Notes under the pieces: model-generated
Databases searched by the model: none
What the model saw: only the letters and a program-made list of their open reading frames with translations
Told to the model about the DNA's origin: nothing
In this document: positions 15,981 through 23,565 of the stretch, piece by piece
Layout of the letters: each line of letters begins with the position of its first letter
Numbering within the stretch: the stretch's first letter is position 1
Translations under genes and position numbers: made by a program
Assembly: GCA_946529215.1 (NCBI GenBank)
Contig: CAMMZC010000005.1
Span: forward strand, 59,775 to 123,774
Length of the DNA stretch: 64,000 bases
Reading direction: 5' to 3'
Source: an uncultured Clostridia bacterium
Lineage (GTDB): Bacteria > Bacillota > Clostridia > TANB77 > CAG-508

Positions 15981-16769
15981 ATGTTAAATTTTTGTAGTCT
16001 ATATAGTGGTAGTAGTGGTAATTGTTTATATGTAGAATCTGAAAATGCAAAAGTACTAATAGACGCAGGTGTTAGCTTAAAAAAAATTGAAAATGGACTT
16101 GAGACTTTAAATGTAGATCCAGCTTCACTAGATGGTATCTTGGTCACTCATGAGCATTCTGATCATATTCAAAGTTTAGGAAATCTTTCAAAAAAATTTA
16201 ATTTACCTGTATTTGCAAATTCAGAAACTTTTGACGCAATGCCTAAACAAACTGACAAAATATCAGATAATAATATTAATAAATTTAATTTAAAAGAAAA
16301 ATTTTCTATAAAAGATATAGAAATCACACCATTTTCCATTCCTCATGATGCAGCAAATCCTTGTGGTTTCAATATTTCAAGTAGTTCAGATAAAATTAGT
16401 ATTGCAACTGATATAGGACATATGACAAATGAAATTTTAAAACAACTTGAAGATAGTAAATTTATACTTTTAGAATCAAATTATGATACAGAGGTTCTAA
16501 AATGTTCTAAATATCCATACATATTAAAACAGCGTATAGCAGGTCCTAATGGCCATCTTTCAAACGAAGTAGCAAGCAAAGTAATAAATTATTTATTACA
16601 AGGAAAATTAAAAACTGCTATGCTAGGGCATTTAAGCAAAGAAAGTAATTTTCCTGAACTTGCCTATCAAACTGTTGTTGATGAACTTTTAAAATCTGGC
16701 ACAGATGTTTCAAAACTAACTCTTTCTGTTGCAAGTAGAGATAAAGTTGGCAAACTAATACATATTTAA
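15981..16769 (+). CDS. walJ: MBL-fold metallohydrolase, WalJ/YycJ family
   Basis: The 262-residue protein begins with CSLYSGSSGNCLYVE and carries the metallo-beta-lactamase motif THEHSDH (56-62), typical of WalJ/YycJ. In other Firmicutes walJ accompanies the WalRK cell-wall stress system and coordinates envelope growth with DNA replication. Here it follows murA, with the ribosome site AAGGAT overlapping the murA stop region, so the two are probably co-transcribed. WalRK genes are not in the window. Confidence 0.92.
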   Translation: MLNFCSLYSGSSGNCLYVESENAKVLIDAGVSLKKIENGLETLNVDPASLDGILVTHEHSDHIQSLGNLSKKFNLPVFANSETFDAMPKQTDKISDNNINKFNLKEKFSIKDIEITPFSIPHDAANPCGFNISSSSDKISIATDIGHMTNEILKQLEDSKFILLESNYDTEVLKCSKYPYILKQRIAGPNGHLSNEVASKVINYLLQGKLKTAMLGHLSKESNFPELAYQTVVDELLKSGTDVSKLTLSVASRDKVGKLIHI

Positions 16770-16858
16770 TTAATTTGCCAACCTTTAAATCTTGGCACTA
16801 ACAAAGTGTCATTGCAATAGTTATAAAATTTATCTTTTGTATGGAAGTAATATGACAT

Positions 16859-17017
16859 TTGTAGAGAAAATAATTATTAGATACAGTGGCGTAAAGAAAC
16901 AATAAGGGAAGATGCCACATATTAAAAACACATATTATAAAATTAATTATAGGGGCAATTATTTTTATAATTAAATTTTTGGGGTAATTATCTTAGAACT
17001 AGTTATTTTCTCTACAA
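16859..17017 (-). ncRNA. Structured segment, possible 3' RNA of the small-peptide transcript
   Basis: GTAGAGAAAATAA and its inverted copy TTATTTTCTCTAC bound this segment (13 bp, ends near 16861 and 17015). Inside are a GTGGC/GCCAC pair and two GGGGYAATTAT boxes (16951-, 16981-). It lies 3' of the 37-codon ORF on the strand driven by a consensus promoter. No known RNA family (tmRNA, RNase P, common riboswitches) was recognised, so the RNA role is a hypothesis. Confidence 0.35.
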
Positions 17018-17045
17018 GATTAAAAACAATTATTTACCTATTTTT

Positions 17046-17159
17046 TTAATCATTGTTTATTTTTTTAATTAAAACTCTAGCTAAAATTTTTGTTACTAAA
17101 AATCTAATTATTGTAAAAATAAATACAAATAATAAAATTCTTGATAAAATAAATACCAT
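17046..17159 (-). CDS. Small membrane peptide (37 codons) under a Spo0A-type promoter
   Basis: ATG at 17159 has AAAGGA 9 bases upstream. The product is one long hydrophobic helix (VFILSRILLFVFIFTIIRFL) with a basic tail (RVLIKKINND), compatible with a single-pass membrane peptide. A perfect promoter lies about 50 bases upstream, and tandem TTGTCGAA boxes adjoin it. No family is recognised. It is the only gene between convergent walJ and spmB. A hairpin-prone 3' region follows. Confidence 0.6.
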   Translation of the reverse strand: MVFILSRILLFVFIFTIIRFLVTKILARVLIKKINND

Positions 17160-17207
17160 TATTTTAATTCCTTTGAAAAAAATTAAATTGTTTTTCAATT
17201 CGTTTTC

Positions 17208-17263
17208 ATTATACAATATTTTCCATAATTTGTCAAGAAAAACTTTTCGACAAAATTCGACAA
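17208..17263 (-). promoter_or_regulatory. Consensus promoter with tandem Spo0A-type boxes
   Basis: TTGACA (17236-17231), 17 bp and TATAAT (17213-17208) form the promoter. Two TTGTCGAA boxes 10 bp apart (17263-17256, 17253-17246) end 9 bases before the -35. The segment 17263-17231 is identical over 33 bp to 61618-61650. Confidence 0.8.
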
Positions 17264-17321
17264 AAAGTTTTGTATCAGTGTATTAGCAAGACTTAAGTGT
17301 AATAGGATTTCAAAAAGTTTC

Positions 17322-17858
17322 CTAAAAATTTTTTAAAAAAGTCTTACATATTGCAACAGATATAATCATTCCTGTTAAGTCAGCAGTTAGTGCAGCAAAC
17401 AAAACAAATCTAATTTTCTTTATATTTACAGAGCTTGTATAAACTGCAATTGTATATAAAGTTGTTTCTGTTGAACCCATTATTGTTCCAACCATCAACC
17501 CAATTAAAGAATCCACTCCAAATTTTTTCATCAAATCTGTTGCAACAGCAATAGAACCACTTCCAGAAATTGGCCTTAAAATCGCAAGTGGCATTATCTC
17601 TGATGGAATCTTAGCTATATTTAAAATAGGTTTTATTATATTAATTATAAAATCTAAAATACCTGAACTACTTAAAGCTCCAATAGCTAAAAAAAGTCCC
17701 ACTAAAGTTGGAAATATTTTTATAACCATTTTTACTCCATCATTTGCCCCTTTTAAAAAAATATCAAATACATTTTTCTTTTCAAAAATGCCATATAATA
17801 AAATAATTAAAATAGTTGCTGGAACTGCAATTATAGAGATATAATTTATAAGTTTCAT
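17322..17858 (-). CDS. spmB: Spore maturation protein B
   Basis: The 178-residue membrane protein has a nucleoside-recognition/gate-type domain. Visible features are MVIKIFPTLVGLFLAIGALSSSG, RPISGSGSIAVATDLM and GSTETTLYTIAVY, all characteristic of SpmB. With SpmA it is needed for core dehydration and heat resistance of spores in Bacillus. It follows spmA on the same strand with a 91-bp gap that contains a small palindrome. Confidence 0.95.
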   Translation of the reverse strand: MKLINYISIIAVPATILIILLYGIFEKKNVFDIFLKGANDGVKMVIKIFPTLVGLFLAIGALSSSGILDFIINIIKPILNIAKIPSEIMPLAILRPISGSGSIAVATDLMKKFGVDSLIGLMVGTIMGSTETTLYTIAVYTSSVNIKKIRFVLFAALTADLTGMIISVAICKTFLKNF

Positions 17859-17949
17859 ATTATTTTTCTATTACAATTACTAGCCAAATTTCTTAATATT
17901 TCTCTCTAATAAGAAATATTTTTTAATAACCGTAAATTGTAATTTCCTT

Positions 17950-18528
17950 TCATAATTTTAGTTTAATACAAATTTTTGTAACAGCTAAACCCACAATTGC
18001 TGCACAAATTGTGGAAAACCACACTGCAAAAATGATTTTTGTAGGCTGAAGAGAACCTAAAGACATTCTTATACTTATAACTGTTGTCGGAATTATCTGA
18101 ATTGAGCCAGTATTTAGAATAATAAAAGTTGCCATATCATCTGTTAATCTTTCTTTATTTTTATTATTTTCTTGCATACTTTTCATAGCTTTAAGGCCTA
18201 AAGGAGTAGCTGCATTTCCAAGTCCTAACATATTTGCGACAATATTCATAGAAATTTCATTATGTATTTTTTTATTATTTTTGTTTTCAGGAAACAAAAA
18301 ATTTACAAGTGGACTTAAAATTTTTGTTATTCTATTAATTAATTTCGTATTAGAAGCAATCTCCATAAGCCCATTCCACAAACACATTGTCCCAAGTAAA
18401 GTTATAGTAAGTTCTACTGCAGTTTTTGTGTACTCAAAAATCGCATTATTTACATTTTCTAGCCTGCCACTGAAAATTGCATAAATATATGAAATTATTA
18501 TAAAAATTGGCCAAATAATATTTAACAT
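17950..18528 (-). CDS. spmA: Spore maturation protein A
   Basis: The 192-residue multipass protein carries the SpmA pattern LGTMCLWNGLMEIA, NMLGLGNAATPLGLKAM and FIILNTGSIQIIPTTVI. It partners with SpmB in spore core dehydration. It is the first gene of spmAB and starts divergently from the AbrB-type regulator. I did not find a convincing mother-cell promoter within the 240-bp divergent gap. Confidence 0.95.
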   Translation of the reverse strand: MLNIIWPIFIIISYIYAIFSGRLENVNNAIFEYTKTAVELTITLLGTMCLWNGLMEIASNTKLINRITKILSPLVNFLFPENKNNKKIHNEISMNIVANMLGLGNAATPLGLKAMKSMQENNKNKERLTDDMATFIILNTGSIQIIPTTVISIRMSLGSLQPTKIIFAVWFSTICAAIVGLAVTKICIKLKL

Positions 18529-18706
18529 TTATTTTTACCTCGTGTTATAATATTATTTTGAAATAATTATTTTAGTACAATCATTTAGATAATTTTTATT
18601 TCATTTATTGTTACCTCATAATAGTTGTATCTACTCATACTGTATATAAAATATTATTACAATATTGATACTTTTTTTCATTTTTCGATTATATTTTACA
18701 AATTTA

Positions 18707-18735
18707 TTGACCAATTATATTTTTTGTGATATAGT
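18707..18735 (+). promoter_or_regulatory. Promoter of the AbrB-family gene
   Basis: TTGACC (18707-18712), 17 bp and TATAGT (18730-18735), preceded by TGTGA as in the murA promoter. Confidence 0.65.
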
Positions 18736-18767
18736 AAGGGTAGATAAACACATAAGGAGGAAGTGCT

Positions 18768-19013
18768 ATGAAATCAACAGGGGTAATTAGAAAAATTGAT
18801 GAGCTTGGAAGAATTGTTATACCAAAAGAAGTTAGAAAAAAACTTGGAATAAATATTAAAGATCCAATGGAAATTTATGCTGACTCTAATTCTATCACTT
18901 TGAGAAAAGTGGAAGATAAATGTACATTTTGTGGAAGCACAAAAGACCTTATTGAATTTAAAGGTAAATTAATTTGCAAAAAGTGTTTTGACGAATTATA
19001 TAAAAATAACTAA
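18768..19013 (+). CDS. AbrB/SpoVT-family transition-state regulator with zinc ribbon
   Basis: The 81-residue protein has an N-terminal swapped-hairpin AbrB DNA-binding domain (TGVIRKIDELGRIVIPKEVR). A C-terminal CxxC...CxxC ribbon has Cys52, Cys55, Cys70 and Cys73. Such Clostridia regulators control transition-state and sporulation genes. AAGGAGGAA gives a strong ribosome site. The divergent spmAB neighbour and the spoIIR region fit a developmental role, but its targets are unknown. Confidence 0.93.
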   Translation: MKSTGVIRKIDELGRIVIPKEVRKKLGINIKDPMEIYADSNSITLRKVEDKCTFCGSTKDLIEFKGKLICKKCFDELYKNN

Positions 19014-19020
19014 AAAACCA

Positions 19021-19058
19021 AAATAAAAGCTGTTTTTTAATATAAACAGCTTTTATTT
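19021..19058. terminator. Bidirectional terminator between the AbrB-type gene and rsmI
   Basis: AAATAAAAGCTGTTT pairs with AAACAGCTTTTATTT around a short loop. It overlaps the rsmI stop codon. Confidence 0.85.
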
Positions 19059-19877
19059 ATCCACAAACTCCATATAAATTTCGTTTTTGCTAACTCCCCT
19101 ATCTTTAGCAATTTTTTTAATTATTTCTTTTTTATCCAAACCTTGATTTTTATAAAAATCAAAATGTTCATCTAAAGATAATTCATTAAGTTCCATTTCC
19201 TTTTCTTTATATTCCGCACCTTCTATCAAAATAATCATTTCACCTTTTAAATCTTCTGCTTTAGAAATTATTTCTTCAATATTTCCTCTAATAAATTCCT
19301 CGTGGATTTTTGTAATTTCTCTTGCCAAAACAACTTTTCTATTTTGCAATATGTTTTTCAAATCTTCAAGAGTATTTTTTAATTTATGTGGTGCTTCATA
19401 AATAATTATAGTTTTTGTTTCATTTTCTATCTCTTTTAACTTATCTCTTCTTAATTTTTTATTTAGTGGTAAAAAACCAACAAATGTAAATTCTTTTGTA
19501 TCAAGCCCTGAAGCAATTAATGCATTTATTGCAGCACATGCACCTGGAATTGGAACAACCTCTATATTATTTTTTATTGCTTCTTTAACAATAACTTCTC
19601 CTGGATCAGAAATTCCTGGTGTTCCAGCATCAGATACAATAGCAATACTTTCTCCATTTTTTATTTTTTCTATTAAATTATCTACTTTTATTTCTTCATT
19701 ATGTCTATGATAGCTAATTAAAGGCTTTTTTATTTCAAAATGATTTAACAATTTTAATGTATTTCTCGTATCCTCGGCTGCAATTAAATCAACTTCTTTC
19801 AAAATTCTAATTGCCCTTAAAGTTATATCTTCTAAATTACCAATAGGTGTTGCAACTAAATATAATTTTCCTCTCAT
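19053..19877 (-). CDS. rsmI: 16S rRNA (cytidine(1402)-2'-O)-methyltransferase
   Basis: RsmI methylates C1402 of 16S rRNA at the ribosomal P site. The 274-residue protein shows the family motifs LYLVATPIGNLEDITLRA at the N terminus, AEDTRNTLKLLNH, SDAGTPGISDPG and PIPGACAAINALIASG. No clear ribosome-binding site precedes the ATG at 19877. It is downstream of the tRNA methyltransferase gene on the same strand, an arrangement common in Firmicutes. Confidence 0.96.
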   Translation of the reverse strand: MRGKLYLVATPIGNLEDITLRAIRILKEVDLIAAEDTRNTLKLLNHFEIKKPLISYHRHNEEIKVDNLIEKIKNGESIAIVSDAGTPGISDPGEVIVKEAIKNNIEVVPIPGACAAINALIASGLDTKEFTFVGFLPLNKKLRRDKLKEIENETKTIIIYEAPHKLKNTLEDLKNILQNRKVVLAREITKIHEEFIRGNIEEIISKAEDLKGEMIILIEGAEYKEKEMELNELSLDEHFDFYKNQGLDKKEIIKKIAKDRGVSKNEIYMEFVDK

Positions 19878-19929
19878 TTTAATATTACAACTTATAAGTT
19901 CTTAATAAAACTATAAATTGCGCCTCCTT

Positions 19930-20664
19930 TCATTTATTATAAATTTTCAAAATTTCATCTGTATAAGTTCCATCTTCATTATAAACAAATAAATTATTTT
20001 CGAATTCTAAAAATGGTTTCCCATTTTTCACACCCTTAATCAAAACCAAGTTTGCTTTTTTATTTTTATTTGGATAAACGAATTTAATTAATTTTGGCTC
20101 AATTTTTTCTTTTCTCATAGCACAAAAAATGTCAACCAATCTATCAGGTCTATGCACCATATAAAATTCTCCAAAATCTTTTAATAAATATGCAGAGATA
20201 TGAATAAAATCTTCCAAACTTGCAGTAATTTCATGTCTTGAAATTTGCTTTTTATCTTTTTCATTTATAATTCCAGTATTAACTTTTTTGTATGGCGGAT
20301 TTGTAACAACTACATCAAAACTTTTTGTCTCAAAAATATTTTTTAAATTTAAAATATTTTCATTTATTATTTTTATTTTATCTTCTAACTTGTTTAATTT
20401 TACACTTCTTTTAGCCATTTCTGCAACTTCTTCTTGAATTTCTACGCCAATAAATTCATTTGCTTTAGTTTTTCCTGAAAGCAAAATATTTATTATTCCT
20501 GTTCCAGTGCCTAAATCAATTACTCTTGAATTATATCTCATATCTTTTGCAAAATCTGAAAGTAACACACTATCTATTCCAAAACAAAATCCATCTTTAT
20601 TTTGAATTATTTTTAACTTTTTAAATTCTAAGTCATCTATTCTTTCATTTTCTTTTAATTCCAT
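19930..20664 (-). CDS. tRNA1(Val) (adenine(37)-N6)-methyltransferase-like protein
   Basis: The 244-residue protein is a class I SAM-dependent methyltransferase with motif I VIDLGTGTG (48-56) and the N6-adenine motif NPPY (122-125). It resembles TrmN6/YfiC and YabB. The start at 20664 is 6 bases after AAAGGA; earlier ATGs overlap that site. It forms a two-gene unit with rsmI. The exact tRNA target is assigned by family only. Confidence 0.9.
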   Translation of the reverse strand: MELKENERIDDLEFKKLKIIQNKDGFCFGIDSVLLSDFAKDMRYNSRVIDLGTGTGIINILLSGKTKANEFIGVEIQEEVAEMAKRSVKLNKLEDKIKIINENILNLKNIFETKSFDVVVTNPPYKKVNTGIINEKDKKQISRHEITASLEDFIHISAYLLKDFGEFYMVHRPDRLVDIFCAMRKEKIEPKLIKFVYPNKNKKANLVLIKGVKNGKPFLEFENNLFVYNEDGTYTDEILKIYNK

Positions 20665-20728
20665 TTTCATTCCTTTTAACAAAAAATTTTTTCTTTACAT
20701 ATTATACTACAAAAAAGGAGATTTTTCA

Positions 20729-20905
20729 ATGAAAAAGCCAAATTCTAATAAAAAAATGGATTTTAAAAAAATAAAGAACAACACATTTAACTCCTTAAAT
20801 GAAGTTGAATTTTTTTTGAGAGATTTTAAAAGATTTTCTAATTATATAAAATTATATAAAATGTTTAGACCTAAACGGAATGCGCTAAAAAATCTGAAAC
20901 TTTAA
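20729..20905 (+). CDS. Small basic protein of unknown function (58 residues)
   Basis: ATG at 20729 has AAAGGAG 10 bases upstream. The product begins MKKPNSNKKMDFKKIKNN and contains LNEVEFFLRDFKRFSNYIKLYK, then ends FRPKRNALKNLKL. It is strongly basic with an amphipathic central helix, so nucleic-acid or membrane binding is possible. I do not recognise the family. It is transcribed divergently from the trmN6-like gene, and a weak TTAACA-18-TATTAT promoter lies just upstream. Confidence 0.65.
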   Translation: MKKPNSNKKMDFKKIKNNTFNSLNEVEFFLRDFKRFSNYIKLYKMFRPKRNALKNLKL

Positions 20906-21153
20906 GATTTTCAATCTATATTAATAATTTAGTTCTAAAAAGGACAACACAAAAATAATAATTACTAAAAGTGTAAAATTCACCTAGGGAATTTTTACAC
21001 ATCGTATTTAATATAATCGAAAAAACTATGACATTTTTTGATAGCTACGCAACACGAAGTGAATCTAAAAATTTTATTTTCACTTTGTATTGTGAAGTTT
21101 CACAGTGTTTCCCATTATATTAAACGTGCCAAAAGCACAGAAAGGAAAAAATT

Positions 21154-21690
21154 ATGAAAAAGAAACTTTTAATAATAGTAGTTATTCTAATTTTAATTGG
21201 TGTATTAGCATATTTTTTGATGAACAATATTTCTATTACAAAAAACGACGAATATATGAATTACACCCCAGAAGAAGAAATTAGTGAAATACAAACCAAG
21301 CAAACTTCAATTAATTTATATTTTTTTAATCCTGAAACAAACACACTAAAATCAGAAGGAAGATTAGTAAATGCAAATGATTTATTAAAAAATCCTTATG
21401 GATTAATTGTAGAAAAATTAATTGAAGGACCTGAAAATAGTAGTCTAAAAAAAGTCTTTCCAGAAAATACTCGTTTAATTGATGCTAATATACAAAATAA
21501 TTGCGTAACTCTCAATTTTTCTGAAGAATTTATGAATTTTAAAGATGATATTCAAAAATATAATATTATAAATAGTATTTTAGATTCTTTAACACAATTA
21601 AATGAAGTAGAATCTATAAAAATATTGATAGATAATGAAACAAAAGAAGGACTTAGCCAAGAATATACAACAATTTCTGAAAATCCCTAA
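21154..21690 (+). CDS. GerMN-domain lipoprotein-like/membrane-anchored protein
   Basis: The 178-residue protein has an N-terminal transmembrane helix (residues 4-24) and a C-terminal GerMN domain. Visible motifs are SINLYFFNPETNTLKSEGR, LIVEKLIEGPENSSLKKVFPENT and CVTLNFSEEFMNF. GerMN domains occur in sporulation and germination proteins. There is no lipobox cysteine, so it is membrane-anchored. AGAAAGGA precedes the start. The gene upstream of the VanW protein points outward to the envelope. Confidence 0.88.
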   Translation: MKKKLLIIVVILILIGVLAYFLMNNISITKNDEYMNYTPEEEISEIQTKQTSINLYFFNPETNTLKSEGRLVNANDLLKNPYGLIVEKLIEGPENSSLKKVFPENTRLIDANIQNNCVTLNFSEEFMNFKDDIQKYNIINSILDSLTQLNEVESIKILIDNETKEGLSQEYTTISENP

Positions 21691-21698
21691 AAAATCCA

Positions 21699-21727
21699 TT
21701 GACAAACTCGCTAAAATATTGTAAATT
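21699..21727 (+). promoter_or_regulatory. Promoter of the VanW-family gene
   Basis: TTGACA (21699-21704), 17 bp and TAAATT (21722-21727), about 130 bases before the start codon. Confidence 0.6.
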
Positions 21728-21856
21728 ATTAGTGTAGACAAAATACAACAAAATTTGATAAAAGTTTCTATTCAAAATTCTTTGTGCAACATAATAAATT
21801 GCATACAAAAAATCCGAATAGTCCCAATCTTATAATATTTAAGTAGGAGTGAAACA

Positions 21857-23395
21857 ATGATTATACAAGAAGAAAAAGTAGAAATAGTAGAAGATGAAAA
21901 ACCAAAAGCATTACAAAAAATGAATGAGCCAAACTCAAAAAATAAAAAGCCTAAACATACTTTATTTTATGTTTTAATATTTTTTATATCTTTACTACTA
22001 ATATTACTAATTATTTTTGGCAGTTTTGCAATTTATAACATTAGTAATAATGATAAAATTGCAAAAGGTATAAAAATATATGGAATAGATGTGTCTGGCA
22101 AAACAAAAGCAGAAGCTTTAATTGCAGTTTCGGAAAAATTCGACTCAATTAAAAATACAGATATTAAATTAGTTTCAAAAGACTATGAAACAGCCATTAA
22201 TCCAACAGAAATTAATTTAAGTTTTGATATAAAATCTGCAATTAATTATGCATTTTCTATAGGTAAATCTGGCAAATTGTTTAAAGATAATTACAAAATT
22301 TTTAATACAATGATAAATGAAGTAAATATTACTCCTTCATATTCTTTAGATGAAAAACTTTTGATTTCTACATTAGATAAAATGTCTAAAGATTTACCAA
22401 ATACTGTAGTTGAAAGCAGTTACTATATAGAAAAATCAAATTTAATTATAACAAAAGGAACAGATGGATACATTGTAGATTCTGCAAAAACATCTACAGA
22501 TATAAAAAATAAAATTAAAGATTTTAGCTATTTATCAAGTCCTATACAAATTAGTTTAATTAATAAAAAACCAAAAGAAATAGATATTGACAAAATATAT
22601 AATGAAGTACATAAAGAAGCAAAAGATGCTTATTACACAACCAACCCTTATGCTGTTTATCCATCTGAAAATGGTGTAGACTTTAAAATTAGTTTAGCAG
22701 AAGCAAAACAAAAAGTTGCTTCATCAGATAAAGAATGCAAAATTCCACTAAAAACTGTTTACCCTAAAGTTACAACAAACAAAATAGGAAAAAAAGCTTT
22801 TCCAGATTTGCTTGGTTCATTTTCTACAAACTATGTAAATAATCCAAGTAGAACTACAAACTTAAAACTTGCAGCAAATAAAATAAATGGCACAGTTTTA
22901 CTTCCTGGTGAAACGTTTTCATATAATAAAGTAGTTGGAGAAAGAACTATAGCCGCAGGTTATAAAAATGCCGCAATTTATCAAAACGGAGAAGTTGTAG
23001 ATGGTTTAGGTGGTGGAATTTGTCAAATTTCTACAACACTATTTAATGCAGCACTATTTGCAAATTTAGATATAGTAGAACTTCATAACCACCAATTTGT
23101 TCCTTCTTACGTAGGTGCTGGAAGAGATGCAACTGTTGCTTATGGTTCAAAAGATTTTAAATTTAAGAATTCAAGAAAATATGCTATAAAACTAGAATGC
23201 TCTGTTTCAGGTGGAGTTGCAAAATTTAAAATTTATGGTGTAAAAGAAGATCCAGAATATGATATTAAAGTTAATGCTTCTATTATTAGTCAATCTTCTA
23301 CATATACAAAATCTGTAACTTACAGAACTTTAAGCCTCAATGGAAAAACTGTTTCAAAAGAAAAAATATATACTTGTACTTATAAGAGACATTAA
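21857..23395 (+). CDS. VanW-family peptidoglycan-binding protein
   Basis: The 512-residue protein has a cytoplasmic acidic/basic tail, one transmembrane helix (about 36-60), and putative peptidoglycan-binding domains (about 70-300). The VanW domain starts near 315: LLGSFSTNY, LLPGETFSYNKVVGERT, GGGICQISTTLFNAAL and LHNHQFVPSYV. Despite the name, VanW proteins outside van clusters have no shown role in vancomycin resistance; a wall-linked role is inferred. A strong ribosome site (TAGGAGTG) and a following terminator make it monocistronic. Confidence 0.93.
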   Translation: MIIQEEKVEIVEDEKPKALQKMNEPNSKNKKPKHTLFYVLIFFISLLLILLIIFGSFAIYNISNNDKIAKGIKIYGIDVSGKTKAEALIAVSEKFDSIKNTDIKLVSKDYETAINPTEINLSFDIKSAINYAFSIGKSGKLFKDNYKIFNTMINEVNITPSYSLDEKLLISTLDKMSKDLPNTVVESSYYIEKSNLIITKGTDGYIVDSAKTSTDIKNKIKDFSYLSSPIQISLINKKPKEIDIDKIYNEVHKEAKDAYYTTNPYAVYPSENGVDFKISLAEAKQKVASSDKECKIPLKTVYPKVTTNKIGKKAFPDLLGSFSTNYVNNPSRTTNLKLAANKINGTVLLPGETFSYNKVVGERTIAAGYKNAAIYQNGEVVDGLGGGICQISTTLFNAALFANLDIVELHNHQFVPSYVGAGRDATVAYGSKDFKFKNSRKYAIKLECSVSGGVAKFKIYGVKEDPEYDIKVNASIISQSSTYTKSVTYRTLSLNGKTVSKEKIYTCTYKRH

Positions 23396-23440
23396 AAAAT
23401 TTGTCTGTGTATCACGAATACACAGACTTTTTATTTTTTG
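23395..23440 (+). terminator. Terminator after the VanW-family gene
   Basis: GTCTGTGTAT pairs with ATACACAGAC around CACGA and is followed by TTTTTATTTTTT. Confidence 0.92.
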
Positions 23441-23464
23441 TATTTTTTAAATTACTTTTAAAAT

Positions 23465-23493
23465 TTGACTTTTCGGTAATTTTCGTATACAAT
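23465..23493 (+). promoter_or_regulatory. Promoter of the activase-like gene
   Basis: TTGACT (23465-23470), 17 bp and TACAAT (23488-23493). Confidence 0.65.
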
Positions 23494-23565
23494 AAGGATA
23501 TAAAAATTATTTACACAATATAAGCAAAAAATGATTTTAATATAGCTTAAAAGGAGACTAAATTT

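Noticed and set aside
16859..17017. 6S RNA, tmRNA or RNase P RNA
   Set aside because: The conserved cores of tmRNA and RNase P RNA are absent. A 6S-like rod is not ruled out but lacks a convincing central bubble and does not match known sequences that I can recall.
17053..17286. Plus-strand 77-codon frame between walJ and spmB
   Set aside because: No ribosome site; the minus strand carries a far better promoter and small ORF in the same place.
21857..23395. Vancomycin resistance gene
   Set aside because: VanW-family proteins are widespread in Clostridia. There is no van cluster here.
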